A stretch of DNA of 64,000 nucleotides. It comes from Achatina immaculata. Its lineage: Eukaryota; Mollusca; Gastropoda; Stylommatophora; Achatinidae. The notes beneath the pieces were generated by a model, which saw only the letters and a program-made list of their open reading frames with translations, was not told the DNA's origin and did not search any database. Positions 53,218 through 64,000 of the stretch are shown piece after piece. The position numbers and the translations under genes are program-made. The stretch's first letter is position 1. Each line of letters begins with the position of its first letter. The DNA lies in contig CM019719.1 in NCBI GenBank assembly GCA_009760885.1, positions 35,505,584 through 35,569,583 of the forward strand, given 5' to 3'.

Positions 53218-54849
53218 ATATATCCGCCAATATCACAATAAGAAATGTGTATAGAGTAATAAATGGACACGCAGAAAAGAAGCAGTGTAAAGGTATTTTT
53301 TAATGTACACCGCCACGTTACCAAGATACACAAAGCGTGTAGAATAACAGGAATGCCCCCATTTCCTGCACATGACCGGTTTCAGCTAGGTCATATAGAA
53401 CTAAAAATAGCTACTGTGATTCCCCAGATATTAAACTAGAATAACTGTCTACAGCAGCGATCAAGAAAAACCTGAAACGAGTTTACACGTCTGTAGCACT
53501 GGAGGGACAAAATGATAGGAACGTATTTAACTCCTCCTTAGCAGAGACACGTAAGCACGTCTTTAGAGGCGAAAGAAATGTTACATTTGTTTACTTCTAT
53601 CCCCGACGCCTGCGCAAAATAAACATTAAATGGCAAGACAAAGTAACCAACTTCAAGGTAGCAGAATATGCTAAGCTTTCTTCCTACATCACAACCCCCC
53701 CCCCCCTCCCTCGCATTCAGTATTAGATTCTCAGAACGAGATACTCCCATAATCCCTTCACTTCCTGTGCCAGTGAATATTGCAAAGAATGTGCATCGAT
53801 GATCTTTAGCATCAGTCTTTGATGATACGTCACCCAGTAGGACGCCATTTTAGGAGCTATACAGTCCAAATGCGAAACCAATCAGCGTTGCTCTCGGTAC
53901 GAAATCCGAAGCTGAGCCGCTTAATCGAACTGGGACACGTAAAGACCACCACAGTTCACCATTGGCCGCATAGACATAACTAAGAACCATCAATGCTGTC
54001 CATGCGAAGTTCACAGCTCACAGTGGTGCCATAGCACTAAGCTCAGTAGCTCGGCACGCAGAAACGATCTCCATCTTGAAAGCAATGACAAAACTGTTGC
54101 TCATTTCAAACGTGTGTGCGTTTCTGTTCGCACCACGCTCAATCAAACAGCGAAGAGCCACAACAGGACCCAAACACTTTCAACTGGTAGAGGAGAAATA
54201 CAGTTCCATATCAAATATAACAATTGCTGTTCAGCAGTGACGGTAGGTCGCATTTGACCGTTTCACGCTCTCACGGGCGACAGAAATCCCCGCAGCAGAA
54301 GATTAAGATGGCTGGGACATGTAACATGAGCGATGACAGAGCACATACTGAATAGTGAACGTGATTAGATGTACTAAGAAACTTTTCAAAATAAATAAAT
54401 AAAAGAAGAGTACTGGTATCAGTAAATAAATGCATACAGTTAATATGAAATTGTTTTTTCACGCAGACTGATATTTATTTCATTATTAACCCAAGTTCGC
54501 GTGACATGCAACTTCATATTAACTATACCATTTTTTTTTTTTTTACTCACACTGATCATAATCTTTGCGTTTTTTTTTCTTTTTTCTGTATGCTCAATCT
54601 AATACTAAGACGCTGAATAATTTTTTTTTTTACTTTTTTTTCAGTACACTCAATCTAATACTAAGAAGCTTAATATATTTTTTTAATCATCGATACCCTA
54701 ACGGTTTTTTTTTGTGTTTATTTTTGCGTGGCAAAAGGGCTGTAGATTTAGAAAGACCAAAAACTTGGAACATGGGAGTCATGTGTATGAATACAAATTC
54801 ATTTTTACAAGATCATTGGTAAAACCTTTTTTTTTTTTCCCCCTTTAGC
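53218..54849. other. No gene; traces of a LINE near 54290
   Basis: A + frame at about 54290-54325 reads SRRLRWLGHV, a LINE C-terminal motif, but nothing around it can be extended. T-runs lie at 54530-54680. The frame 54565-54822 is a poly-Phe artefact. Confidence 0.35.
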
Positions 54850-54851
54850 AT

Positions 54852-55500
54852 TACAAGGTGTCCGCAAAATTATGGTGCGATATAAAAACTATTTTTTAAA
54901 TAACCATACATATTATAGGAATATTGAAAATATGCACTAAATGAAACAGTAAATCATTAAAATTTCTAGACATGTTTAGCGATTCACAAATTAAAATTTC
55001 TAGACATGTTTAGCGATTCACAAATTAAAATTTCTAGACATGTTTAGCGATTCACAAATTAAAATTTCTAGACATGTTTAGCGATTCACAAATTAAAATT
55101 TCTAGACATGTTTAGCGATTCACAAATTAAAATTTCTAGACATGTTTAGCGATTCACAAATTAAAATTTCTAGACATGTTTAGCGATTCACAAATTCAAA
55201 TGTGCAAGCCAGAGAACCCACGGGAGCCTTCCCCTGCACTGCCTATTCATCGTGGACTGATCCGTCACGTGCTGGCGGAATGACGGTTTTTCTAGTACGT
55301 CACCGCCACGTGACTAACCACATGCTCCAAACCAAACGCAGAAATCCAAAAAACTGCTTCATTTGCTCTTTAATGTGTCGGTATCATGGGTTTGCTACAT
55401 AAATCTAGAACTAAATTTATGTTATTTGATATTTTATGATTTTCATTTATATGTGAAACAATAAAGTTGTTTGATGACTTGCGATGCAGTTTTATTTGTA
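54852..55500. repeat. Possible mariner-type end followed by a 34-bp array
   Basis: TACAAGGTGTCCGCAAAATT at 54852 resembles the GGTGTCC-type ends of mariner-like MITEs, but no inverted partner was found by 55500. The part after the array is unassigned. Confidence 0.3.
54957..55194. repeat. 34-bp tandem repeat, 7 virtually identical copies
   Basis: Seven copies of a unit containing TCTAGACATGTTTAGCGATT with no differences noticed, so the array is recent. Confidence 0.95.
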
Positions 55501-55972
55501 CAAAATGTATGAATGTTACAGAAGAAAATAAAAATCTAAGAAAATGTGCTTAAGTTTTTTTTCATTCATTCATTATGGGTTCTGACTGGTTGTCAATATG
55601 TTATAACCAAAAGAAAAATCCACATAGTCTCTCTCTCTCTCTTTCTCCCACTCACTCTCTCTCACACACACACACACACAACCCCCCCCCCCCCCAACAA
55701 TTCGCCTCCACTATGAAACCAAGTATATTAAAATATCAGGTCACATCGACAGAAAGTAAGAGAGAGAGAGAGAAAGCATGTGTGTGTGTGAGAGAGAGAG
55801 AGAGAGAAAAGGGGGAGGGAGCCAAGACCAAACTTGCATACATACAAAATTTAGAAGGAATACAACCAAAAGGGCTGACCGATACAAAGAGATGGCATTC
55901 AAGAAAACCTAAGAGATCTTGGCGTAAACTGCAGAGAAAAACTCAGTGGACCGAGATAACGGAAACAGATTC
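55501..55972. repeat. Low-complexity tracts: (CT)n, (CA)n, C-run, (GA)n
   Basis: Adjoining simple repeats. The open frame 55575-56036 is generated by them. Confidence 0.8.
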
Positions 55973-55974
55973 TA

Positions 55975-56703
55975 CAAGGGTCATACCGAAAGTCGTGAGC
56001 AATTTTTTAAAATCAGAATTTATAGAGAAAATATAAATCTACCATCTTCATCTGAATCATTTTCTTCACTTTTCAACATAATCTCCATTTCCCTGCACAC
56101 ATTTTTCCCATAGCTCTGCAAGTTTGAAAATACCCTCCGGGTAGAATTACGTTCCAGTTGACCGACGGCACAGAAGAACTGCTTTCTGTGCATTCTCTCC
56201 TGTAGGACCCAGCGGGCACAAACTTTTCTACAGCCTAGGGTTTCAATCATTTCCTGTACTGCATTGTGTCCTATTCCAAGATTTAAAGTGATTTCAGATA
56301 CTGTGACACGTCTGTCTTCTTTAATGATGCGTCAACCCTTTCCACATTGGCTTCAGTGGAGGCAGTTCAAGGGCGAGCGCTGCGAGGCATATCTTGGACG
56401 CTCGTGTTTCCATCTTGGAAATGTTTCACCCACCTCCTGACACTGCTAGCACCCATACATTCATCTCCAGAAACAAATTAAAGTCTTTGGTGAATTTCAG
56501 CAGCGGAGATTTCCTTTTTTAACGAGAAACTCGTTGACAAAACGAAACTTCAGCACCCGCCATTTTTGTTTATTCTCCGTGTGGTCACGTGAAACATGAT
56601 GGTGACGCCATGTGACAACATGAAGTGCAAAGGATGCAGTTTGAGGTGATATATGTATATTTTCTCTATCTATAAATTCTGATTTAAAAAAAGTTTTGCT
56701 CGT
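55975..56703 (-). mobile_element. Mariner derivative M2
   Basis: Same family as M1. The left end CAAGGGTCATACCGAAAGTC is preceded by TA; the right end retains AAATTCTGATTTAAAA and GCTCG but has lost the outermost about 20 bp. On the minus strand it encodes MAGAEVSF-like N-terminal sequence near 56570 and the helix-turn-helix region (SVRRWVKHFQDGNTSVQD-like, EITLNLGIGHNAVQEMIETL), then the same junction to QLERNSTRRVFSNLQSYGK. It lacks the family F insertion, confirming the original structure of the family. Confidence 0.82.
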
Positions 56704-56737
56704 ATCTATAGCAATGAATTTTGAAGGTTTAGAAAAC

Positions 56738-56778
<41 letters not shown>

Positions 56779-57840
56779 GAGGAGGGGAGAGATTGAACGA
56801 GAGCTATTCAATATTCATCAGATCATGACTTTTAACGCAAGTCATCAGTCATTTATGGCTGAGCGATGATGAGGCGTTAGTTACAAGCGGCGATGGAGTA
56901 AGAGAAGCGACCACGTCACGAAGAAACAAAATCTGTTGCTGCTTGTTCTTATTAGTTGCGTGTTAGGAGCACGCGCGTTGACTGGGTCACACTGTGGCAC
57001 TGATGTGCAGACAGACACAAGACGACGAAACATTACTTGAAATGATACAGGACACTCAGGACGATCACAAACTGGATAATTTATCAAGACTACATTTACC
57101 ATGTCGCTCACTTCCGTTTATTTCGCGATGATATTTGACGACGAAAACATATCACGGCGATTTCTCAGCAACATACATACTCACACATTACAATTCCAGG
57201 CTGCTATCTAGCTAATTTACATAAGAATTCAAGCAGACTAACAGCTATAACATTAACACGGTTACTAACTATCATGACTACATTCTAACACTCACACGAC
57301 TGACTACACCAGGTTCTCTCTCACCGGTCAAGCTACGAATAACCTAAGCTGAAACTTTCGTCTCGTACCCAGACCACACCGACACAAGCAATGAAAGACT
57401 TGAAAATCACTGGTTCTACCAGAGAAAAACAAGCATGGGCCTAACTCTGACACAATTTAGAGCTATATCAAGAGTTAAATACCCTTGAAATAATATCTCA
57501 ACAGATCACCTGATGAATGCAGTCAAGTTTTGATTTCCTGCAGTCCAGGTCGGTAGCGGCAAGAGAACGGTTGAAAAAAAAAAGGTTTAGGTGAAGTAGC
57601 AAGGTTGTATGTAGGTAACACTGACAATTATCCTCTGGAGGATAAAAGGGGTGGTCGCTAAGCTACTTAGGTCATGGGTCAAGCAAAAGTTTATAAAGAA
57701 TGTAAAGGATTTAAAGCCTCATATGTACAAGAAATAAAGATCACTTCTCTGCGCGCGCACACATATACTGTTTAAACAACACGCAACACTACTGTAGTCG
57801 TAATGGACACCAAATTTCAAACTTGTATTCAAATTTTATT
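56704..57840. other. No gene recognised; (GA)n tract at 56741-56780
   Basis: A GC-moderate stretch at 56820-57720 without TIR or coding match. A minus frame at 56881-57111 has no domain. Confidence 0.35.
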
Positions 57841-57848
57841 TTACGGAA

Positions 57849-58916
57849 TTAATGTTTCAATCTTGGCATGAAGAGACTTTTAACAATGAAATGATGTTCA
57901 TTAAATCTGGTTTGGACTTTTATTCTTTGCAACTGAAGCCTCCGTTTCAGTAAGGTGTATGGCCTCCTCTGGCCTGCATCAGAGAACGACATCTCTTTGA
58001 CATGGATCCGATTAGCTGTTGGATCTGTTGTTGTGGGATGGCTGCTCACTCTTGCAAAAGTGCAAGAGACAACTGTTGGAGATTGGTTGGTGCCATGTCT
58101 CGCTGTAGGATCTGCTGTTGAGTTATCCCTTAAGTGTTCTACTGGATTCATGTCTGATGACATGGATGGCCACGGAATGGTCTGGACGTTGTTGTCAGCG
58201 AGGAATTGGGTGGAGAGTTGTGCCACATGAGGTCGAGCGTTATCCTGCTGAAAAATCGACCCTGGTGCAGCCAGAGGTGGAATGACGTGAGTACGAATAA
58301 TTTCAGCGACTTTATCGCTGGGCATTCAGTCGTCCTTCAATTTGTACCAGGTCACTTCTTCCCACTTCGTCCCCCACACCAGTACACCTCCACCACCATG
58401 TGAAGGAGCCTCATCCACGCAGTTCTGGGTTCATGGACTCTGCTGTAAACTCTTCTCTGTCTATCGTGTCGCTGGAGCAGAAAGAATGATTCATCACTAA
58501 ACCAAACCCTTCTCCAATTATTCGCAACGGCCCATTGACGATGCTGGTTTGCCCACTCCAGTCGGTTCTGGCGATGCCGGTCCGTAAGAACATGACCTCT
58601 GTAGGGTCTTCTAGCCCAAAGACTAGCGTCGTGCAGTCGTTTCCTGACCATTTGATCTGAAATTCGACGAGCTGCTGTCATTGACTGGACTGTTGAGGAC
58701 GCAGATGCAAATCGATTCCTGAGGTGACGCAGTCGTATGAAGCGGTCTTCTATTGAGCGGCCGGTCTGCAACTGAGCCAGTTTCTTGAAATCGTCTCCAA
58801 AGGCGACTAATGGTGTTTCTAATCATATTAAATTGTCTGGCCACTACACTTTGTGACTGTCCAGTCTGTAAACGTCCAATGATGATGAGTCGTTGTTCTG
58901 TAGTGAGATGAGCCAT
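57849..58916 (-). pseudogene. Tc1-like transposase pseudogene (DD34E type)
   Basis: The minus strand starts at ATG 58916: MAHLTTEQRLIIIGRLQTGQ, SQSVVARQFNMIRNTISRLW (paired helix-turn-helix). A shift follows, then LRHLRNRFASASSTVQSM, RPYRGHVLTDRHRQNRLEWA, WRRVWFSDESFF (first catalytic Asp), a break, IFQQDNARPHVA (second Asp) and NPVEHL (Glu). The C-terminus in another frame reads AAIPQQQIQQLIGSMSKRC and ARGGHTPY with one stop in place of Trp. Length and order are those of a full Tc1 transposase of about 340 residues. Frameshifts lie near 58720, 58370 and 58130. TIRs were not identified. Confidence 0.9.
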
Positions 58917-59024
58917 ACTTGCGCATTGAATTTTTAAATGAATTTATTAGAGGAGCGTCAATCTTTTGTAAGCATTCAATAACATGGTCAGTGAGTTTTG
59001 TGTTCAGTAAGTTTCAAGGGATTC

Positions 59025-59205
59025 TCGTGAACCTGTCATTAGTTATTGTCAAAAATACTGTTTTGACTTGTGCCGCTTTTCTGTGCTCATGAATCATCTA
59101 CTGAGTACAATTCAGGTCAGCAAGTGAACGTTTCAGGCAATTTGCCCTTGTCTGATCAGTAAACTTCAGTTTAAATCGCAACATCATATTTGATGCGTTT
59201 TCTTT
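59025..59205. repeat. Dispersed repeat family G, copy G2
   Basis: Matches G1 at 36861-37060 from TTCTCGTGAACCTGTCAT to TAAATCGCAACATCATATTT. It starts right beside the Tc1 flank and ends in an A/T tract. Confidence 0.75.
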
Positions 59206-59270
59206 CCTTTTTAAAAAAAAAAATATATATATATATGTATACACCACATATACTGCATATACTTGTATAT

Positions 59271-59441
59271 TATATCCTTCCCTTGCCGTTAAATGTCACA
59301 AAGGACTCGCAAGGTAGTTCGCTTAGTTTTCCTGTTTCTGGCGAGCTTTTCAACCTCGTCAAGAGATTTTATGCCTACTAAACTGGGCTTTCTTAACAAT
59401 GTCATCTTTAGAGTTTTACATGGTCTGTTGTGTTCCAGTTG
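59271..59441 (-). mobile_element. LINE family A, copy A4: 171-bp 3' end
   Basis: The minus strand encodes LEHNRPCKTLKMTLLRKPSL, VGIKSLDEVEKLARNRK and RTTLRVLCDI, the family A C-terminus, then the ATA-type tail. A perfect 12-bp duplication, ATACTTGTATAT, lies at 59259-59270 and 59442-59453. Confidence 0.9.
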
Positions 59442-59453
59442 ATACTTGTATAT

Positions 59454-60586
59454 ATATATTCGAATACAGACTATATATATACACACACACACATGCGGCA
59501 GTTCATTATATATTTTGTGGTATAGTGAAATAAAAGAAGAGCAGCAGAGGCACGTAAATAGAAATAGACAGTGTCCAATCATGTCCTAGATATCATAAAT
59601 AGTAAATTTACTTATACTCACATACAGCTGGACTGTTCATAAACTGATATAAGAATCTGGACACAGTGAATCTCATCACATTGTGCTCTGTTGGAAAATG
59701 AAGCTGAAGGGACTTGCCAAATCCAGCAGCAAGCAACTACAACATCAGCACCCTTACCTCATATGATGAAACCAAACCTATAATCAAGCGGTCAGTGCAA
59801 GAAGCTATGGATTGACCAACACTTTCTTGTAACTTTTTCATTAACTTGCTTCATAATATCCATTTTAGTGCTCAAATCCTGATCAACACGTTTGTGTTTA
59901 GTAGCTATTATCTATCACAACGAAAACCTATCACAACAAAAACCTATCACAACGAAAACCAGAGAGAACTTCCCGGCTATATGATTTACAGTATATGATT
60001 TGAGACTGACCGCTTATCAACTCGCATTGCCAACCTAACATAACCCACATCTTGATAAAGAAGACAATGACTGAAATAAGTCAGATTTTAATCATGAAAG
60101 GGCAGCTGTGGTAAGCCTTTCAATTCACACCACCTGAGTGTTGATGCGGCATGTACTTGGTGATCGAACGGCCAGCTCCTTCTCTGATGAGTTGCAAAGG
60201 TGATAACGCTTTGTGACATGTTTATAGCTTGTGGTCACCCAGTCTGTGATACAAAGCGGAGCCTTTAACTCCTCCGGGTGCAAAAATACTGTGACATTAA
60301 CTGATTTGTGCCAATAAGCGGGGTGATATTAGCCGAAGTAAAGCCCATTAATTACTTATGGGAGCTGGAGAGGGATACAAATTATGTGACAATATCCAGG
60401 TTGTGAAATAAAGTGATGTGATATTAAGTGGGTTCGACTGTATTTCATGTACCTTGTATGTATAATACTTATGTTTAATGTTTTTTTTTTTTTTACTTTG
60501 CACGCATTTTGAAATTAAAATAGCTCAAAATTATTTCAAGGGTCATAGAACATTTTTTATCTGAGTACAAATTTATTTTACTTTTT
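59454..60586. other. No gene; possible Tigger-like end near 60393-60440
   Basis: The opposite strand of 60410-60440 reads ACAGTCGAACCCACTTAATA, which looks like a pogo/Tigger terminal sequence. A partner was not found. A short CCTATCACAACGAAAA repeat lies at 59910-59960. Confidence 0.3.
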
Positions 60587-60595
60587 ACCTTTAAG

Positions 60596-61891
60596 GAATG
60601 TGACGACCACCGGACTATCAGCCTCTCATGTCACATAACGAAGCTACTTCTGAGAATAATTATGAGAAGAACAAGGAAAAAGATAAAAATGGAAATAGCA
60701 GATGAACAGTTTGGATTTGTTGAAGGAAAAGGAACACACAATGCCATTTATGCTTTACGAACACTAACAGAAAGAGCTTTAGAAGTACAGAAAGATCTCT
60801 ACTTATGCTTCATTGATTACACCAAGGCATTTGACAAGGTGAAACATAATGAAATTATTAAAATGCTTGAAGACATCAATATAGACGGCAAAGACCTGAG
60901 GATTGTAAAACTTCTATACTGGCAACAAGAAGCAGCAGTTCGAGTTGAAAATAGAATTGGAAAATATCAACCTATAAAACAAGGGGTGCGGCAAGGATGT
61001 GTACTATCTCCAGACCTTTTTTCTCTGTATAGCGAGAATATTCTAAGAACAATCATCACAGAACCAGGCATAAAAATTGGAGGATACAATATTAACAACC
61101 TTCGGTATGCTGACGACACAGTACTGATAGCTGAGAACCAACAAGACCTGCAAAATCTCTTGGATAAAGTCGCCAAAGAAAGTGAACAGAAAGGCCTTAC
61201 TTTGAACATCAAAAAGACAGAGACTATGGTTATATCTAAGAAACAGAATCCACCAGCATGCAGTATTAAATTAAACGGAACTATTCTAAAGCAGGTGCAG
61301 AAATTCAAATACCTTGGAGCAGTAATAACTTCAGATGGGAAATGCAGAACAGAAATTAGGAACAGAATAGGCCAAGCAAAGACTGCATTTCAGAGAATGA
61401 GAAACATATTAACCAACACATCCTTATCAATGAATGTTAGAAAACGAGTCCTAAAATGCTATATTGAACCTATCTTGTTATATGGAAGTGAATCATGGAC
61501 AATAGGCAAGTCTGCACAAAAATCATTGGAAGCAGCAGAAATGTGGTTTATTAGAAGAATGTTGCGAATCCCCTGGACAGCAAAAATAACTAATGAAGAA
61601 TGTATGAGAAGAGCTGGAGAGACAAAAAAACCTTGTCAAAAAGATAAGAGAGAGACAGTGTACTTTCATAGGACATGCAATGAGAAGAGGGGGCATTGAA
61701 AATATTATAACAACAGGAAAAATAGAAGGAAGAAGATCAAGAGGAAGACCAAGAGAAATGATACTGGACAGTCTGACGGGATGGTGTGAGAGGAGATCAC
61801 CAACTGAGCTGATGGCCTGCATGAAGGATCGGATACTCTGGAGAAGCATAATAGCCAACGCCAGTCGGCATGGCACATGATGATGATGATG
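60596..61891 (+). mobile_element. LINE family B, copy B2
   Basis: A 1296-bp 5'-truncated element with a 9-bp duplication, ACCTTTAAG, at 60587-60595 and 61892-61900 and a (TGA)n tail. A 345-codon open frame (60662-61699) holds [60 protein letters not shown], the catalytic [36 protein letters not shown] and [17 protein letters not shown] single-base change in an A-run near 61630 shifts the last 66 codons (RGRPREMILDSLTGWCERR to ASRHGT) to another frame. It is younger-looking than B1. Confidence 0.92.
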
Positions 61892-62087
61892 ACCTTTAAG
61901 ATCCTATGTTATCCAGCTGTTTTATAACCTGCTCCTAGTATTTATCTGACTTAAAGTTCTGGAAAGAATAACTTGCCACTGACTGACGTGAACATGAAAT
62001 TCTGAGCAGCTCATCTGATAATGAAAAGAACATGTAACTATTATTTAAACTGCTGAGACATGAATGTGGTTTTGTTCCTCTGTCCAG

Positions 62088-62254
62088 TGCACATTCATGA
62101 AGGAAAGTACCCATTCCACAATGGCAATATGTCCAGGAATACTAAAGATTCGCACAGTTTTAGTAACTCCAAGTACTGCTCCAAAGATTCAGATTTGTCA
62201 AATAGGCCCACCTCTCCTGACTGGATCTGTTATTCTAGTTATCCTTCTCTTTTT
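62088..62254 (+). CDS. Candidate isolated exon, function unknown
   Basis: Bounded by GTTTTGTTCCTCTGTCCAG and a GTGAGT donor at 62255. All three frames are open across 167 bp. The frame used with a split first codon gives HIHEGKYPFHNGNMSRNTKD, HSFSNSKYCSKDSDLSNRP and TSPDWICYSSYPSLF. Another frame ends in a hydrophobic LLTGSVILVILLFL followed by a stop. It cannot be linked to the host gene, which ends at 52436. It may be chance. Confidence 0.25.
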
Positions 62255-62643
62255 GTGAGTATTGCCTTGATACAGTGTTTCAAATATGTGAATTGATGTA
62301 ACACTTGCACATTTTATATCCTGCCTCATTTTCATTTCTCCCTCGTTTTATAAAAGACCGTTCTTGTGAATATTTTTCCATGAAAGGAACACTTGAAAAG
62401 ACTTCAAACAATTACTGCAACACCAGTAATATAAATAAAAAGAACGTGAGTTCCTCTCAACACCAACAATAGTGAAAAAAGAACTTATTTTTCTTTCTTT
62501 CACTACTCATAAACGCATTCAATGTGTTTTTTGCAATTTTTTTTCTGATAGATTCCTCTTCCACAAGGCCCAGCTCTTAACTTCAGGGTTTTTAAAAGAC
62601 CAAATATCAGCACATAAGGGGTAACTGGAACACAACTTTTGAC
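62255..62643. other. No gene recognised
   Basis: AT-rich spacer. Confidence 0.4.
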
Positions 62644-62647
62644 TTAA

Positions 62648-63272
62648 CTCTTCCCGTGCCACAGAAAAAAAAATGCGGACGTTCCCGTCTGTGCCACACA
62701 AAAAGTGCGGGTCTTGATATGTATAGGGGGTATAGTTGTAAAAATGGATGTACAAAGTATTTCCACTTTAAAAGTATACATATTATGCATTAAAATAGCT
62801 GTAAATGTAAGATTTCATAAATGAAGAGTTTTTTAGGAAAAAAAGAAGTAGCGTGATGATTTTAGCTGATAATTGTGTACTGCTTACTATCAGCAATGCC
62901 TAGATGTACAATGTTTACCATCGGCGATTTCCAGATCTACTTAAATTTTTGCCCGATCTCGTCGTGTGGTGGCATTCTCACTAAAATAATGTTTGAAATA
63001 ACTTTCTTACTACTTCTCAAGTCTATTTAATAGGTCTAGATCTACTTGGGGTATATTCAGGAACAGTGGTCCGGTCATAGGACATTACTGGTCATAGGAC
63101 ATTACCTTATGCCTCCAACATCACAATAAATATTGAAATTTCTCGATTAAAAACATCAATTTCACTCGGTTGTTAGCCACACTTTGGACTGAACTATGAA
63201 AGTCACTAGACATGCGCAGATAACTCATGTACAATTAAAAGTTACACTGGTTTTATGCTGCAGTGAAACAAA
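62648..63272 (+). mobile_element. Repeat family I, copy I2 (TTAA-flanked start)
   Basis: Starts CTCTTCCCGTGCC after TTAA at 62644-62647, as in I1. It aligns with I1 over the whole length (GCGGACGTTCCCGTCTGTGC, GGGGTATAGTTGTAAAA, AGATCTACTT blocks) and leads directly into the 43-bp satellite, exactly where I1 has its two 43-bp units. Confidence 0.65.
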
Positions 63273-64000
63273 CCTCGCTATAACGAGGATGGCAGTCACC
63301 AGACTAACTGGAAGACCTCGCTATAACGAGGATGGCAGTCACCAGACTAACTGGAAGACCTCGCTATAACGAGGATGGCAGTCACCAGACTAACTGGAAG
63401 ACCTCGCTATAACGAGGATGGCAGTCACCAGACTAACTGGAAGACCTCGCTATAACAAGGATGGCAGTCACCAGACTAACTGGAAGACCTCGCTATAACA
63501 AGGATGGCAGTCACCAGACTAACTGGAAAACCTCGCTATAACAAGGATGGCAGTCACCAGACTAACTGGAAGACCTCGCTATAACAAGGATGGCAGTCAC
63601 CAGACTAACTGGAAGACCTCGCTATAACAAGGATGGCAGTCACCAGACTAACTGGAAGACCTCGCTATAACAAGGATGGCAGTCACCAGACTAACTGGAA
63701 AACCTCGCTATAACAAGGATGGCAGTCACCAGACTAACTGGAAGACCTCGCTATAACGAAGATGGCAGTCACCAGACTAACTGGAAGACCTCGCTATAAC
63801 AAGGATGGCAGTCACCAGACTAACTGGAAGACCTCGCTATAACAAGGATGGCAGTCACCAGACTAACTGGAAGACCTCGCTATAACAAGGATGGCAGTCA
63901 CCAGACTAACTGGAAAACCTCGCTATAACGAGGATGGCAGTCACCAGACTAACTGGAAGACCTCGCTATAACGAAGATGGCAGTCACCAGACTAACTGGA
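63273..64000. repeat. 43-bp satellite, at least 17 copies, continues past the window
   Basis: Units start CCTCGCTATAACGAGGATGG and continue through AGTCACCAGACTAACTGG. CCTCG-CTATAA-CGAGG is a perfect 5-bp inverted repeat in some units, broken (CAAGG) in most. Sequence differences are confined to two or three positions. The variants GGAAAACC (units 7, 11, 16) and CGAAG (units 12, 17) recur five units apart in the later part, hinting at a higher-order unit of about 215 bp. Confidence 0.95.

Noticed and set aside
63273..64000. CRISPR-like direct repeats
   Set aside because: Units are contiguous with no unique spacers, and the setting is animal nuclear DNA.

Overview
The window is animal nuclear DNA from a large, transposon-crowded genome. 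Spliced exons with GT/AG borders, non-LTR retrotransposons of several kinds, a Penelope-like element, hAT, Tc1/mariner and pogo-type DNA transposons, tRNA-headed SINEs and many microsatellites and minisatellites are all visible. Together these suggest a lophotrochozoan, most likely a mollusc; that taxon is an inference. There is no bacterial gene organisation, rRNA operon or CRISPR array.

The one convincing host gene lies on the + strand between about 24.2 and 52.5 kb. Five exons can be joined in perfect phase: 24218-24370, 29289-29721, 46085-46933, 50697-50806 and 52259-52436. They encode about 573 residues of a type II membrane protein: a basic tail and signal anchor, a Ser/Thr/Asn-rich stem, then a fucosyltransferase-like catalytic region interrupted by a Cys- and sequon-rich block. 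The initiating exon was not found. The largest intron (29722-46084) is a sink for transposons.

Layout. 0-9.5 kb: a decayed LINE (family A), a family F repeat with a 51-bp minisatellite, a 2.7-kb LINE (family B) inserted in an older LINE, a hAT-like repeat (H1) split by a family C LINE end, and a mariner relic. 9.57-13.03 kb: a complete but dead hAT transposon with 8-bp target duplications and a LINE inside it. 14.2-16.3 kb: a LINE relic in which two short coding segments have become minisatellites. 18.8-23 kb: a mariner derivative, and a Penelope-like element carrying two later insertions. 24-30.5 kb: the first visible host exons, a SINE, a recent family A LINE with an open reading frame, and inverted family C LINE ends. 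31.9-37.9 kb: a pogo-like element, a pseudogene of a widespread uncharacterised family, and arrays. 38.3-44 kb: a near full-length CR1-group LINE (family D) with an esterase-type ORF1, inserted in a tRNA-like repeat (family E). 45-52.5 kb: the last three host exons among further repeats. 52.8-64 kb: MITE-like repeats, a second mariner derivative, a Tc1 pseudogene, a second family B LINE, and a 43-bp satellite that runs off the window.

The recurring theme is birth of tandem repeats inside dispersed transposons. Four repeat families (F, the LINE at 14-16 kb, H and I) each show a short segment that is single- or low-copy in one place and amplified in another. Nested insertions with readable target duplications let the relative ages of many elements be ordered.
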